DNA of 64,000 bases from Halobacteriovorax marinus SJ (GCF_000210915.2 NC_016620.1:3348001-3412000); one strand, 5' to 3'. Positions 1-8,458 are shown, numbered from the stretch's first letter. The notes: a model not told the origin generated them from the letters alone. Made by a program: numbers and translations.

Positions 1-409
1 TTGTCGCTTTTTGACCATAGTCTAGAGAGTTATCAAGAATCTCATTGCCTACAACATAACCCGTCTTCTCTTCAATCTTAGAAGTTAAGTTCTTATACTC
101 TGTTTTTAAAAAGCTCTCCACTTTAGGTAAGTAGTATTGAACATTTTGCGCTTCATTTGTAATCGTAGGCGTTATTTTGATAAGCGGATAAGTAAAGAGA
201 AAGAGTATTGCTAGAAAAACAATATTAACAGATGTTGATTTCTTTAAACCAAAACGCATCACCATGGGAACGACTGGATTAAAAATTAAACTCACAACAT
301 AGGCAACACTTAGAGGTATCGACACTCGCGGAAAGAGCCAAAGGGAAAATAGAAAAAGGATTAGTCCTAGAATAAAGAAAACTAGTCTTACTTTTTCAGG
401 CTTACTCAT
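1..409 (-). CDS. AI-2E family (PerM/YdiK-type) membrane transporter, partial
   Basis: About 136 N-terminal residues are visible; the rest lies beyond the window start. The protein begins MSKPEKVRLVFF and has two closely spaced hydrophobic segments (about residues 9-24 and 28-45), a charged turn, and a third segment (about 60-78), followed by an amphipathic stretch starting TPTITNEAQNVQYYLPKVESF. This is the usual N-terminal layout of the AI-2E/PerM (DUF20) permeases, which are inner-membrane proteins of varied or unknown export substrate. The ATG overlaps the stop of the upstream cNMP-binding gene by eight bases (ATGAGTAA), so the two are probably translationally coupled. Family assignment is likely; the substrate cannot be read from this fragment. 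Confidence 0.72.
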   Translation of the reverse strand, partial: MSKPEKVRLVFFILGLILFLFSLWLFPRVSIPLSVAYVVSLIFNPVVPMVMRFGLKKSTSVNIVFLAILFLFTYPLIKITPTITNEAQNVQYYLPKVESFLKTEYKNLTSKIEEKTGYVVGNEILDNSLDYGQKAT

Positions 410-1034
410 TGCTCTTTGCACTTTCTAGTTCCAATTGTTTGATCTTATACTTTAATCTTCTAACCTCATTCGTAACTGAAAAGAGTCTATTTGCCGTAAT
501 AATAGAGACGGCCTGAAGAAGCTTAGTTGCGATTGTTGGATTAGTATTAATTAAGTTCTCGAGATCAGGCTTAAAAATTCCTAGAAGCTGACACGACTCC
601 CTAGCGATAGCTGTCGCGTTTCTTATACTTTGCTGCTGCAAGAGTGCAAGCTCTCCAAAGTAATCCATCTTATCTAAGGAAACCACATGATTAACTTTTG
701 AATCATTAGTGTCATCTACAGTTTGATCGTTCTCAACAATAATATCGACTCTACCACTATAGATAAAATAAAAGCCAACTCCAATATCTGTCTGCTTGAA
801 GATCACCTCTCCATCAGCAAATTGCCTTAAGTGCAATGCCTTTGAAAAAAGCCTTAACTCATTATCTGAAAAGTTCTCAAGCACTTTTATTCTTCTCAGA
901 AATCTTGGAATAGAGTTCTTATTGGAAGTGAAGAGAGGATTCGATTGCCAGAAGTATTTTAGAATAGGAATATCTAACTTAGGCGGCAGCTCTTTACTCG
1001 TTTCTATATCTTTTTCAAAACTATCATTGGCCAT
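402..1034 (-). CDS. Cyclic nucleotide-binding domain protein without DNA-binding domain
   Basis: A 210-residue soluble protein with one CRP-type nucleotide-binding fold at about residues 50-170. The phosphate-binding cassette is recognisable as FGELALL (126-132) followed by RNATAIA (138-144), and the beta roll motif GFYFIYSGRVDI precedes it. The last 30 residues are a charged helix (RRLKYKIKQLELE), not a winged helix-turn-helix, so it is probably a ligand-sensing or partner-binding protein rather than a transcription factor. It lies between a BatE-like TPR protein and an AI-2E-type permease on the same strand, with gaps of 9 bases and an 8-base overlap, so they probably form one operon. The ligand (cAMP, cGMP or none) is unknown. 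Confidence 0.8.
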   Translation of the reverse strand: MANDSFEKDIETSKELPPKLDIPILKYFWQSNPLFTSNKNSIPRFLRRIKVLENFSDNELRLFSKALHLRQFADGEVIFKQTDIGVGFYFIYSGRVDIIVENDQTVDDTNDSKVNHVVSLDKMDYFGELALLQQQSIRNATAIARESCQLLGIFKPDLENLINTNPTIATKLLQAVSIITANRLFSVTNEVRRLKYKIKQLELESAKSNE

Positions 1035-1043
1035 AGTGCCCTC

Positions 1044-1709
1044 TTAGAGAATTCCAATATCTTCTTTTTTTACCCAGCCCGTAAGGTCCAGGGGATGATC
1101 TATATAGAACCAATCACCATCAGACTTTCCAAGAATGAATTTAGATCCACCTGGAATAGTTACCCTAACATCATAGACAGATGATGGGCCTTCATAGATT
1201 TTCATCTCTTTTATATTTACAGCAAAGCTCTTACCGCTAAGTAGTAACTGATGAGAAATCACCGGTGATAATGACAAAACTAACAACGCTCCAAGTACCA
1301 ACTTAGAACCTACCTTTTTAAACTTAAAAAGGAGGAGGGAGATCAACATAAGTACCAAAGTGATACTAATGGCATAGGAAACAGGGTATTGAGATAGAAA
1401 ACTCAGTAACTTATCGCTCATATTTTGAGAGAATGAGAGATCGATTCCCTGCAACTTAGATTTAACGAAAGCTAGGTTGTTGAGAATATCTGATCCAACA
1501 TAGCCCTTTTTCATGGCCAACTCTAAATGGTAACGCCCCGGACCAAACTCACCCATCTTTGAGTAAACAGTTCCAAGATTATAGTGAAAATCCACTGCTG
1601 TGAGCTGGTTTTTACTCTCAAGTAAAAGGTCGACCGCTTTGTCGAACTTACCATCTAAATATAGTGTCTCTAATGACTTTGATAATTCATCTATGTTAGT
1701 ATTCGCCAT
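1044..1709 (-). CDS. BatE-like TPR protein with two membrane segments and SH3-type C-terminus
   Basis: About 221 residues. The first 90 residues form TPR-like helices (YNLGTVYSKMGEFGPGRYHL). Two hydrophobic helices follow at roughly 111-130 and 138-157. The C-terminus (about 165-223) resembles a bacterial SH3 domain (MKIYEGPSSVYDVRVTIPGG, then WFYIDHPLDLTGWVKKEDI). The same TPR-TM-TM-SH3 order is seen in BatE proteins of Bat (Bacteroides aerotolerance) operons, but no BatA/B/D neighbour is in view, so the name is by resemblance only. An ATG at 1715 is also possible. I prefer 1709 because a GATAAT box at 1716-1721 sits just before it and no ribosome-binding site is visible. Confidence 0.68.
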   Translation of the reverse strand: MANTNIDELSKSLETLYLDGKFDKAVDLLLESKNQLTAVDFHYNLGTVYSKMGEFGPGRYHLELAMKKGYVGSDILNNLAFVKSKLQGIDLSFSQNMSDKLLSFLSQYPVSYAISITLVLMLISLLLFKFKKVGSKLVLGALLVLSLSPVISHQLLLSGKSFAVNIKEMKIYEGPSSVYDVRVTIPGGSKFILGKSDGDWFYIDHPLDLTGWVKKEDIGIL

Positions 1710-1785
1710 GAGCATATTATCAACTTAGCAAATAAATAATGCAAGTTGCGGTAATCTATACACACAAATATTTTGAGGTTTTATT

Positions 1786-3150
1786 ATGACAATTGGTGTT
1801 TCAAACGAAGAAGTTCTCGACCTTTCTAATAAGTTATTTTCAAGCATTCTCTTAGAGCAGAAAAAGTTTATGGGTCTTAAAGGTCCCGACGAGGGAAAAG
1901 AGAATATGAACGAAACTATTCTTAAAGAATATGAGCAAGATAAGGGACGTGGATTCTTTTTTAATTACGTATCGTCAGGAAGAGGACATGGGCCGTTTAC
2001 TGAGTTAGTAGATGGATCAATTAAGTATGACCTTATTGGAGCTATTGGGCCAAACCTCTTAGGTCATTCACACCCACTCTACATCAAGGCTCACCTAGAA
2101 GCCGCTACAAGCGATGTTATGATGTGTGGAAACCTACTTACTCACCAAGAGCCACAACAATTAACGAAAGAAATTTTAGACTCAGTAAAAGGAAGTCGTC
2201 TTAAGCACTTCTGGTTTTCTGGTTCTGGAAGTTTTGCAAACGATACGGCACTAAAAATGCTATGGCAGAAAAAAGATCCTGCACATAAACTAATTGCTTT
2301 TCAAAAAGCATTTGCCGGTAGAAGTATCGCAACTCAGGACATTACATACAATCCTGATTATAGAGTTGGTCAGCCAAAATCAATTGACGTAGACCACGTT
2401 CCACACTTTGACCAAAACGATCCAGAGGGATCATTAGATAAAACTCTTAGCGCACTTAACGAATTAGTTAAAAACAATAAAGATCAATACTGCGCTATTA
2501 TGCTTGAGCTTATTCAAGGAGAAGCAGGTTTTGTTTACGGGACTAAAGAATATTACGAAGGTGTATTCAAGTGGGCCAAAGAAAATAACCTCTACATCTG
2601 GGTAGATGAAGTTCAATCTTTTGGAAGAACTACTGAGCTATTTGCCTTTCAAATGTTTGGATTAGATGAATATGTAGATATCGTGACTGTTGGTAAGGCC
2701 CTACAGGCATGTGGAACTTTATTTACAGAAGAACTTAATCCAAAGCCAGGATTAGTTGCTGGAACTTTCAATGGTTCTAATGCTGCTCTTAATGCCGGAA
2801 GAAAAGTTGTTAACTACCTTAGAGAAGGAAACTTCTACGGTGAAGACGGAAGAATGAAGTATCTTGAGACACAATTTCTTACGAGACTCTCTTCTCTTGC
2901 TAAAACTACTTGCAAAGGAAAAATAGGCTACGCTGGTGGTGTTGGTTCAATGATCTCATTTGAGGTTGGTGACTCAACTAAGGAGACAACTACAAAGTTC
3001 ATTAAGAAGCTTTATGAAAATGGAATCATCTCTTTTATGGCCGGTAAAGATCCTGTAAGAGTTCGCTTCCTTCTTCCAACATGTCTTACTGATGAGCATA
3101 TTGACGAAATTTTCAAAATCATTGTTAAGACTGCTGACGAAGTACTCTAG
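1786..3150 (+). CDS. Class III PLP-dependent aminotransferase, AstC/ArgD-like
   Basis: A 454-residue fold-type I aminotransferase of the ornithine/acetylornithine class. The PLP lysine is K304 in TVGKALQACG, the cofactor-binding aspartate D274 is in WVDEVQSFG, and the phosphate-binding loop is SGSGSFAND (145-153). It is about 45 residues longer than E. coli AstC or ArgD. It is the first gene of a three-gene set with an AstA-like and an AstD-like gene, spaced 8 bases each. In that setting it would remove the terminal amino group of a succinylated diamino acid such as succinylornithine and feed a semialdehyde to the dehydrogenase. The substrate is inferred from the neighbours; lysine 6-aminotransferase or another omega-aminotransferase activity remains possible. 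Confidence 0.8.
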   Translation: MTIGVSNEEVLDLSNKLFSSILLEQKKFMGLKGPDEGKENMNETILKEYEQDKGRGFFFNYVSSGRGHGPFTELVDGSIKYDLIGAIGPNLLGHSHPLYIKAHLEAATSDVMMCGNLLTHQEPQQLTKEILDSVKGSRLKHFWFSGSGSFANDTALKMLWQKKDPAHKLIAFQKAFAGRSIATQDITYNPDYRVGQPKSIDVDHVPHFDQNDPEGSLDKTLSALNELVKNNKDQYCAIMLELIQGEAGFVYGTKEYYEGVFKWAKENNLYIWVDEVQSFGRTTELFAFQMFGLDEYVDIVTVGKALQACGTLFTEELNPKPGLVAGTFNGSNAALNAGRKVVNYLREGNFYGEDGRMKYLETQFLTRLSSLAKTTCKGKIGYAGGVGSMISFEVGDSTKETTTKFIKKLYENGIISFMAGKDPVRVRFLLPTCLTDEHIDEIFKIIVKTADEVL

Positions 3151-3158
3151 GAGAGAGC

Positions 3159-4178
3159 ATGTTTAATTTAAGGCCTGCAAAGCTAAGTGACATTGAAGAT
3201 CTCTTTGCCCTTAGTCAGCACTATGTCTTCATCAGCCTACCTTCTGATAAGGAACTCATTACAAAGAAAGTAAAGAGTTCCATCAGCGCTTTTAAGAAAG
3301 CCTCGAAGGATATTAGTGAAGACACATATATCTTTGTATTAGAAGACCTTTCAAAGTCTAAAGTTATTGGCTGCTCTATGATTCATGCTCAACATGGAAC
3401 AGAAGATGAGCCACATTTCTTTTTGACAGTATCCCAAGAAAATAAATTCAGTGAATCAATTAATACTGGGTTTATTCACGGTACACTAAAGCTTGGTTAC
3501 GACACTGATGGACCGACAGAAATTGGAGGCCTAATACTAGATCCAAATTACAGAAATAATACTCATAAACTTGGTAAGCAATTATCTTTTGTGCGCTTTC
3601 TGTATATGGCCTTAAATAAGAAGAGATTTAAAGAAATGATTCACTCGGAGCTAATGCCTCCTTTTGATAAAGATGGAAGATCTCCTCTATGGGAGGCCAT
3701 CGGTAGACGATTCCTCAACATGGAATATCACGACGCCGATCTACTGAGTAGAAGTAATAAAGAGTTTATTCTAAGCCTCTACCCTTCTGATACTATCTAC
3801 GAAACACTTCTACCACTTGAAGCAAGAAATGCTATTGGTAAAGTTGGACAAGACACTCAACCCGTTAAGAGAATGCTTGAGAGCATTGGGTTTAAATATA
3901 CAAAAGAAGTTGATCCATTTGACGGTGGGCCTCACTATAGAGCAAAGCTAGGTGAGATCAAGCCAGTTCAAGAGTTAAAAGAGCTAGAACTTTCATTTGA
4001 ACAAGATATAAAGAAAGACGATGCCCTTAACTACCTAGTCTGTCCTACAGAAGGTGACGTTTTTAATGCTATTAAAATTACAGGTAAGATTAAGGGAGCG
4101 AAGCTCTTAACTTCAATGAAAGAATTAGAAAATTTAAATTTTACGAATAAGACAAAAGTGAATGTTATCCCACTTTAG
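3159..4178 (+). CDS. Arginine N-succinyltransferase (AstA) family protein, active-site His replaced
   Basis: 339 residues, full length for the AstA family (E. coli 344). Family landmarks are SLPSDKE (26-32), IFVLED (58-63), LILDPNYR (125-132), SPLWEAIGRRF (175-185) and DPFDGGPHY (252-260). AstA moves a succinyl group from succinyl-CoA to arginine (some members prefer ornithine) in the AST catabolic pathway. The family motif VHPxT contains the annotated proton-donor histidine (E. coli H229, recalled from memory). Here it reads VGQDT, so glycine 230 takes that place. The gene lies between AstC-like and AstD-like genes in one operon, but astB and astE are absent. Family membership is clear; arginine as substrate is doubtful. 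Confidence 0.78.
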   Translation: MFNLRPAKLSDIEDLFALSQHYVFISLPSDKELITKKVKSSISAFKKASKDISEDTYIFVLEDLSKSKVIGCSMIHAQHGTEDEPHFFLTVSQENKFSESINTGFIHGTLKLGYDTDGPTEIGGLILDPNYRNNTHKLGKQLSFVRFLYMALNKKRFKEMIHSELMPPFDKDGRSPLWEAIGRRFLNMEYHDADLLSRSNKEFILSLYPSDTIYETLLPLEARNAIGKVGQDTQPVKRMLESIGFKYTKEVDPFDGGPHYRAKLGEIKPVQELKELELSFEQDIKKDDALNYLVCPTEGDVFNAIKITGKIKGAKLLTSMKELENLNFTNKTKVNVIPL

Positions 4179-4186
4179 GAGAAAAT

Positions 4187-5707
4187 ATGACTTACGAATT
4201 AAAAGGCAATTATTTTAATAATGAATTTATTCAGCCACCACTAACGGGACCAGATGCTGTAGAGAAGTGGATTACAAGAACAAGTCCAGCCAATAGTGCA
4301 CAAACACTTTGGAAGTGCCCTATTCACTATGGTCACGCAGAGGAAGTCGTAGAGTCTGCAACTAATGGATTTAAAGAATGGAGAAAAACTTCTGTTCAAG
4401 AGAGAGTTGCTCTTTTAAAGAAATATCAAGAAGAACTTATTACAAAGAAAGAAGAAATTGCAAAAGCAATCTCTTTAGAAATGGGAAAGCCTTACTGGGA
4501 AGCTCTTACTGAAGCAGGGGCCTTAATTGCTAAGGTTGATGTAACAATTAGTGATTCACTACCTAGAGTAGAATCAAAAGTTTACGATGAAATCATGCCT
4601 ATGACGAATGGCTATATTCACTATAAGCCAATCGGTCCATGTTTTATCATTGGTCCTTTTAATTTTCCTTGTCACTTAGCTAATGGACAAATAACAAGTG
4701 CACTAATTGCTGGTAACACTATCATCTTTAAGCCATCAGAGAAGACATGTTACTCAGCTCAACTCATGTTTGAATGTCTATCTAGAGCTGGATTTCCAAA
4801 AGGTGTAATCAACCTCGTTCAAGGTGATGGTGAAGTTGCAAGAAGAATTTTAAAGAGTAAAGACATCAAGGCAGTCTTCTTTACTGGTTCAAAAGATATT
4901 GGGAAATCAATACTGAAACAAACTCATGAAGATCTTGGAAAACTCGTTTCTCTAGAACTTGGTGGAAAGAATCCTGCCATCGTTCATAGTGATGTTAATA
5001 TCGACTACGTACTTGGCGAACTTGTAAAAGGATCTTTTCTAACAACAGGTCAAAGATGTACTTCTACAGCCATTGTTCCAATTCATAGAAGTATTTGTGA
5101 TGAAGTTGTTTCAAAGTTCCATGAACTCTCTAAGAGAATTATTGTTGATCACCCAATCGAGCACGATGAAGTTCCCTTCATGGGACCGCTTGTAGATCAG
5201 CAGGCCCTTGATAGCTACCTGCTCTATGTAGGAATGGCAAAAAGAGAAGGACTAGAAGAGATCATGCGTGGAAAGAAGCTTGAGAAAACTTTCGACGGAC
5301 ACTATGTCTCTCCTTCAATCCACCTTGCACAAAAATGGGATGATAAGAGTCACTTCTTATCAAGTGAAATCTTTGGACCAAATTGTACATTCATTCCTTA
5401 TGACGATATCGAAGAGGCCATTGAGATAGCCAATAAAACAGAGTACGGTCTTGCCGCTTCAATCTTCACGAAGGATCACTCTCTCTATGAATTAGCTCTT
5501 AGGGATCTTGACCATGGTTATGTAAACCTCAATAGATCTACAGTTGGAGCATCAGCGAAGCTACCTTTTGGAGGAGTTAAAAATTCTGGTAATTATCATC
5601 CAGCAGCTGTTACAACTATCGACGCTTGTGTATATCAGCAGGCCAGTTTAGAAATTTTAAAAGAAGAAGAAACTGACTTAAATAATATCGTTGGTCTCAA
5701 AAAATAA
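4187..5707 (+). CDS. Aldehyde dehydrogenase, succinylglutamate-semialdehyde dehydrogenase (AstD)-like
   Basis: 506 residues, NAD(P)-dependent aldehyde dehydrogenase superfamily. Catalytic residues are all present: N159 in IGPFNFP, E257 in LELGGKNP and C291 in TTGQRCTST. The nucleotide-binding turn is FTGSKDIGKSI (232-242). The GPFNFP and GQRCT contexts and the length (E. coli AstD 492) fit the AstD branch better than betaine- or succinate-semialdehyde dehydrogenases. It is the last gene of the aminotransferase / AstA-like / dehydrogenase operon and has a good ribosome-binding site (AGGAG). It would oxidise the semialdehyde made by the first gene to an acid. A 13-bp hairpin follows directly. 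Confidence 0.82.
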   Translation: MTYELKGNYFNNEFIQPPLTGPDAVEKWITRTSPANSAQTLWKCPIHYGHAEEVVESATNGFKEWRKTSVQERVALLKKYQEELITKKEEIAKAISLEMGKPYWEALTEAGALIAKVDVTISDSLPRVESKVYDEIMPMTNGYIHYKPIGPCFIIGPFNFPCHLANGQITSALIAGNTIIFKPSEKTCYSAQLMFECLSRAGFPKGVINLVQGDGEVARRILKSKDIKAVFFTGSKDIGKSILKQTHEDLGKLVSLELGGKNPAIVHSDVNIDYVLGELVKGSFLTTGQRCTSTAIVPIHRSICDEVVSKFHELSKRIIVDHPIEHDEVPFMGPLVDQQALDSYLLYVGMAKREGLEEIMRGKKLEKTFDGHYVSPSIHLAQKWDDKSHFLSSEIFGPNCTFIPYDDIEEAIEIANKTEYGLAASIFTKDHSLYELALRDLDHGYVNLNRSTVGASAKLPFGGVKNSGNYHPAAVTTIDACVYQQASLEILKEEETDLNNIVGLKK

Positions 5708-5715
5708 ATTCCATC

Positions 5716-5745
5716 AAGCGGTATTCTAGTTATAGAATATCGCTT
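5716..5745. terminator. Bidirectional terminator-like hairpin between convergent genes
   Basis: AAGCGGTATTCTA (5716-5728) pairs with TAGAATATCGCTT (5733-5745) through a GTTA loop, giving 13 pairs with one G-U. It sits between the plus-strand dehydrogenase and the minus-strand metalloprotease, whose stop codon is in the loop. There is no long T-run on either side, so termination strength is uncertain. Confidence 0.5.
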
Positions 5746-7352
5746 AATTCTACTCTTCTCTTTAAATCATCCATAGTCTTAAATGCTTTATTGCAGGCAA
5801 CCCTCACTCTCTCATCAATAGAGTCTCGATTTCTATTCAAATAAACTGACTCTAAACCATTCTCCAATTCTCTAAATTTTAAGTAACCATATTTAACAAT
5901 ATCATTTTCACAGAAGTCTTTAACATTTGTTTCTTTAGTAAACTTTCGATAGAGATTCATTGTTCCAACAAGCCCTTTCATCGAATCTTCTTCAATTCTC
6001 CCAAGCTCAGCATCAATTTCTCTCATCTTCTGATCAAGAAAATCATCTCCAATATTTAAGTTCATATCAAAGAAGTTCTCATTAATTAGCTCTTTAGCTT
6101 TCTCTGGGTAATTAAATTCACTTGAGATTTTATCCCAGTTTTGTTCTAACATCTTTTTTTGATAAATTTTACTTATACACTTTTTCAAATCGTCATCACG
6201 TCTTCCATCAAATCTCATCATTATTTCTTTGCTACAGCTAGCAAGTGATTGATCATATTTAAATTCCGAATTCTCTCTTTCAAATTCTTTCACATCTTTA
6301 TTTAAAGTTGCTTCCATTTGGACCTCTAATAATGTCTGTCCTTGGCAACTCTTTTCATTTCCTTCAGTGTATTCTCTTCCCTTAAAGACAAGCTCTTTGA
6401 TAAAGTCGTACTTTTCAGGAGATGCAGCCCTTAGCGCATCAGGGTTATACCTATAGGCCACAACACTCTCAGCAAAATCTTCACCGGGATTGGCCATTGC
6501 ATACTTCGATACAAAAGTATGATTCCTTGATGAGTCTCTCTCCCATTTTCCTCCATTATCTATCCAGCCTGATATATTCAACCAATCTGGCGATTCATCA
6601 AGCTTTCCACGATCCGAAAAATTATGAGCAAATTCATGTGTGCATATTCCTGTTTTTTCATTGTGATTATATTTCGTTATTCCCTCAAATAGCATTATCG
6701 TTGCGTTTCCTAATGTATTTCCATTGCTCAAACTAGAGCGACGAAATGACTTTGCAATTCTTATAGGAAATAAACTCTTAGGAAGATCAGCAACTGACTG
6801 ATGTATAGACTTCAACTCTTTATCTGAAAACTTCTTAGTTTTATCATTGCCAAGACCAACTGGACTTACATTAAGTTCATATTGAGAGAGAAGGTACATA
6901 GCATTTTCGCTATAACTCTCACCGAATAATTGATTTAAAGCACAGCGAACTTTTTTACAGCTTCCTTTAGTGAGATGAGAATAATCTTTTTGATTTGGTA
7001 AAATATAACCTTCACCACTGAATCTTCTCTTTTGAACTAGTAAATCAAACATTCTTAACATTTGTTCACTTTCGTTCTCAAACTCAGCTCCTACGATCTC
7101 TCTCTTTTCTACTTTTGGTGAATCGAGTAATTTATTATTCGCCCTTTTCATTTCCTCTAAAGTTGGAACTTTTCCTTTACAAGGGGAATCTTCAATATCA
7201 TCAGACGACGCCGACCAGTGGGAAACCTTAAAAGTTTTAAGAATCTCCTCTGCCATAACTTTTGCCTCTATAGGCTCTGAGCTTGGCTCGCAAGGAACCT
7301 GTCCAGCAAAGACAGGTGAACTTATCATAAATAGAAATAAGAGAAGCTTCAT
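5730..7352 (-). CDS. Secreted HExxH zinc metalloprotease-like protein
   Basis: 540 residues with a signal peptide (MKLLLFLFMISSPVFAG, cleavage near residue 17). A zinc-protease motif HEFAH lies at 239-243 (context ICTHEFAHNFSD), and a likely third-ligand motif EDFAESVVAYRYNP follows about 50 residues later (291-304). That spacing and the E-x-x-A-E-x-x-x-x-Y pattern recall the anthrax-lethal-factor-like (ATLF/M34) group of gluzincins. The C-terminal 200 residues are helical and charged, with no family I recognise. It ends a three-gene minus-strand run and overlaps the gene before it by four bases (ATGA). For a predator, an exported protease is plausible prey-directed machinery, but that is inference. 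Confidence 0.66.
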   Translation of the reverse strand: MKLLLFLFMISSPVFAGQVPCEPSSEPIEAKVMAEEILKTFKVSHWSASSDDIEDSPCKGKVPTLEEMKRANNKLLDSPKVEKREIVGAEFENESEQMLRMFDLLVQKRRFSGEGYILPNQKDYSHLTKGSCKKVRCALNQLFGESYSENAMYLLSQYELNVSPVGLGNDKTKKFSDKELKSIHQSVADLPKSLFPIRIAKSFRRSSLSNGNTLGNATIMLFEGITKYNHNEKTGICTHEFAHNFSDRGKLDESPDWLNISGWIDNGGKWERDSSRNHTFVSKYAMANPGEDFAESVVAYRYNPDALRAASPEKYDFIKELVFKGREYTEGNEKSCQGQTLLEVQMEATLNKDVKEFERENSEFKYDQSLASCSKEIMMRFDGRRDDDLKKCISKIYQKKMLEQNWDKISSEFNYPEKAKELINENFFDMNLNIGDDFLDQKMREIDAELGRIEEDSMKGLVGTMNLYRKFTKETNVKDFCENDIVKYGYLKFRELENGLESVYLNRNRDSIDERVRVACNKAFKTMDDLKRRVELSDIL

Positions 7353-7804
7353 TTGCTCCTCTCTTTAAAGACTTTAATGGAACTTAAAGTTTTTCGACTA
7401 CTTCCCTTAAAGAATAGCTCAGTGTTTTTACTTTTAAGATAAGTTTCATAGCCAGCAGCGTGACCACTGCCTAAGCTTTCTTTGAACTTCTTTTCGACAC
7501 CAGTAAGACTATGAAGCTCCAGCTTCGAGTTTTGAACTTTATAATAAATTTCTAAAATTTTAGAATTATTATCTAGAGTCACAACTAAAGCATACTTATA
7601 TTTTTTTATCTCATAGAAGATCTTACTTCCCTCTACTTTAGATGCACTACCAACTACTTTTTCAAACTTTGCTACTTCATACTTTGAGCCAACTTGTTTT
7701 AATAGATTTAGAATATCTTTTGGGACTTCTCCTCTAACTTGATCAGGTAGATCAATGGCATACACTTGAAGAGATAAAATAAAGACAATAAGAACTTTCA
7801 CCAT
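7349..7804 (-). CDS. Small exported protein of unknown function
   Basis: 151 residues with a signal peptide (MVKVLIVFILSLQVYA, cleavage near residue 16). The mature part is lysine-rich with alternating beta-like stretches (YALVVTLDNNSKILEIYYKV) and a glycine/histidine turn LGSGHAAGYETYL. I do not recognise the family; the mature part is faintly like small FMN-binding or periplasmic redox proteins but has no cysteine pair. Both ends overlap its neighbours (TGATG with the 170-residue gene before it, ATGA with the metalloprotease after it). The three proteins are therefore very likely made together, and this one may be a partner or inhibitor of the protease. Confidence 0.6.
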   Translation of the reverse strand: MVKVLIVFILSLQVYAIDLPDQVRGEVPKDILNLLKQVGSKYEVAKFEKVVGSASKVEGSKIFYEIKKYKYALVVTLDNNSKILEIYYKVQNSKLELHSLTGVEKKFKESLGSGHAAGYETYLKSKNTELFFKGSSRKTLSSIKVFKERSK

Positions 7805-8316
7805 CAGTAATGCTTCTTGTTTATAAGAACTCCAGATTGAGCGGACTGGTGAAAATCATCCTTCATCGCCCTCATCTGATCGACATCGACTGCAGCATTT
7901 TTCTTATATAAGCTGAGTACCTCTACTTGCTTTAATTTGGATTGAGAATAGGCAAAGCGCTCTTTCTCATTGAAAATGAAGCTAGAAGTTTCAACTAACT
8001 CCCCATCTTCATTCAGCGCTGTATTCTTTATTTTCTTTCTCTCAAAGAATCTTGTGATTAATTCACTGGCCATTGGCCCACATACGGTCTTTTCAACGAC
8101 CTCTTCTTCTTCCTCTTGATTCTTATTTTTAAATGGAAGAATCTTGGCCATTCTCTCTGGATCGGAAAAGTCGTGGCTAACACCCTCTAATCTCTGGTTA
8201 ATGATATCTGTTAGAGAAGTTCTATTGTCACCATTAGATGAGCTCGTAAGCTCACTTATCTCCTCTGGTGTCAGAACTCGAAAGACTGATGTTAATAGAA
8301 AATTTTTAGCACTCAT
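7804..8316 (-). CDS. Cytoplasmic protein of unknown function, head of the metalloprotease operon
   Basis: 170 residues, no signal peptide or membrane segment. It has an N-terminal region with LTPEEISELTSS, an acidic run QEEEEEVVEK near 90, then a charged helical C-terminus. One cysteine (VCGPM) is present. No family is recognised. It is the first gene of the three-gene unit ending in the secreted metalloprotease. Four copies of a TTTAGCC(C)AAA-type motif, two per orientation, lie at 8316-8381 around and upstream of the start, suggesting operator control of the unit. Confidence 0.55.
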   Translation of the reverse strand: MSAKNFLLTSVFRVLTPEEISELTSSSNGDNRTSLTDIINQRLEGVSHDFSDPERMAKILPFKNKNQEEEEEVVEKTVCGPMASELITRFFERKKIKNTALNEDGELVETSSFIFNEKERFAYSQSKLKQVEVLSLYKKNAAVDVDQMRAMKDDFHQSAQSGVLINKKHY

Positions 8317-8381
8317 TTGGGCTTCCTTTGGCTAAAACCTACTATTCTTATCGGTTATTAGCCCGAAAACTTTAGCCCAAA
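8316..8381. promoter_or_regulatory. Cluster of TTTAGCC(C)AAA-like repeats upstream of the 170-residue gene
   Basis: TTTGGGC (8316-8322) and TTTGGCTAAAA (8327-8337) are inverted relative to TTAGCCCGAAA (8358-8368) and TTTAGCCCAAA (8371-8381). The cluster covers the start codon and the upstream region of the minus-strand gene, where a repressor or activator would bind. The regulator is unknown. The rest of 8382-8458 is AT-rich with nothing recognised. Confidence 0.4.
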
Positions 8382-8458
8382 AAACTCTTTAAAAACAGAT
8401 AGATAGCACTCAAGAAGTCTTCAACTTTGTTTGTTTACAATTTTTTTATAAAAACCTC

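Noticed and set aside
1786-3150. Lysine 6-aminotransferase (Lat) as the product name
   Set aside because: The sequence does not follow the Lat proteins I recall, and the AstA- and AstD-like neighbours favour an AstC-type role.
6422-6736. Open frame on the plus strand inside the metalloprotease gene
   Set aside because: It is antisense to a well-supported coding region with signal peptide and HExxH motif, has no ribosome-binding site and an unnatural His/Leu-rich composition.
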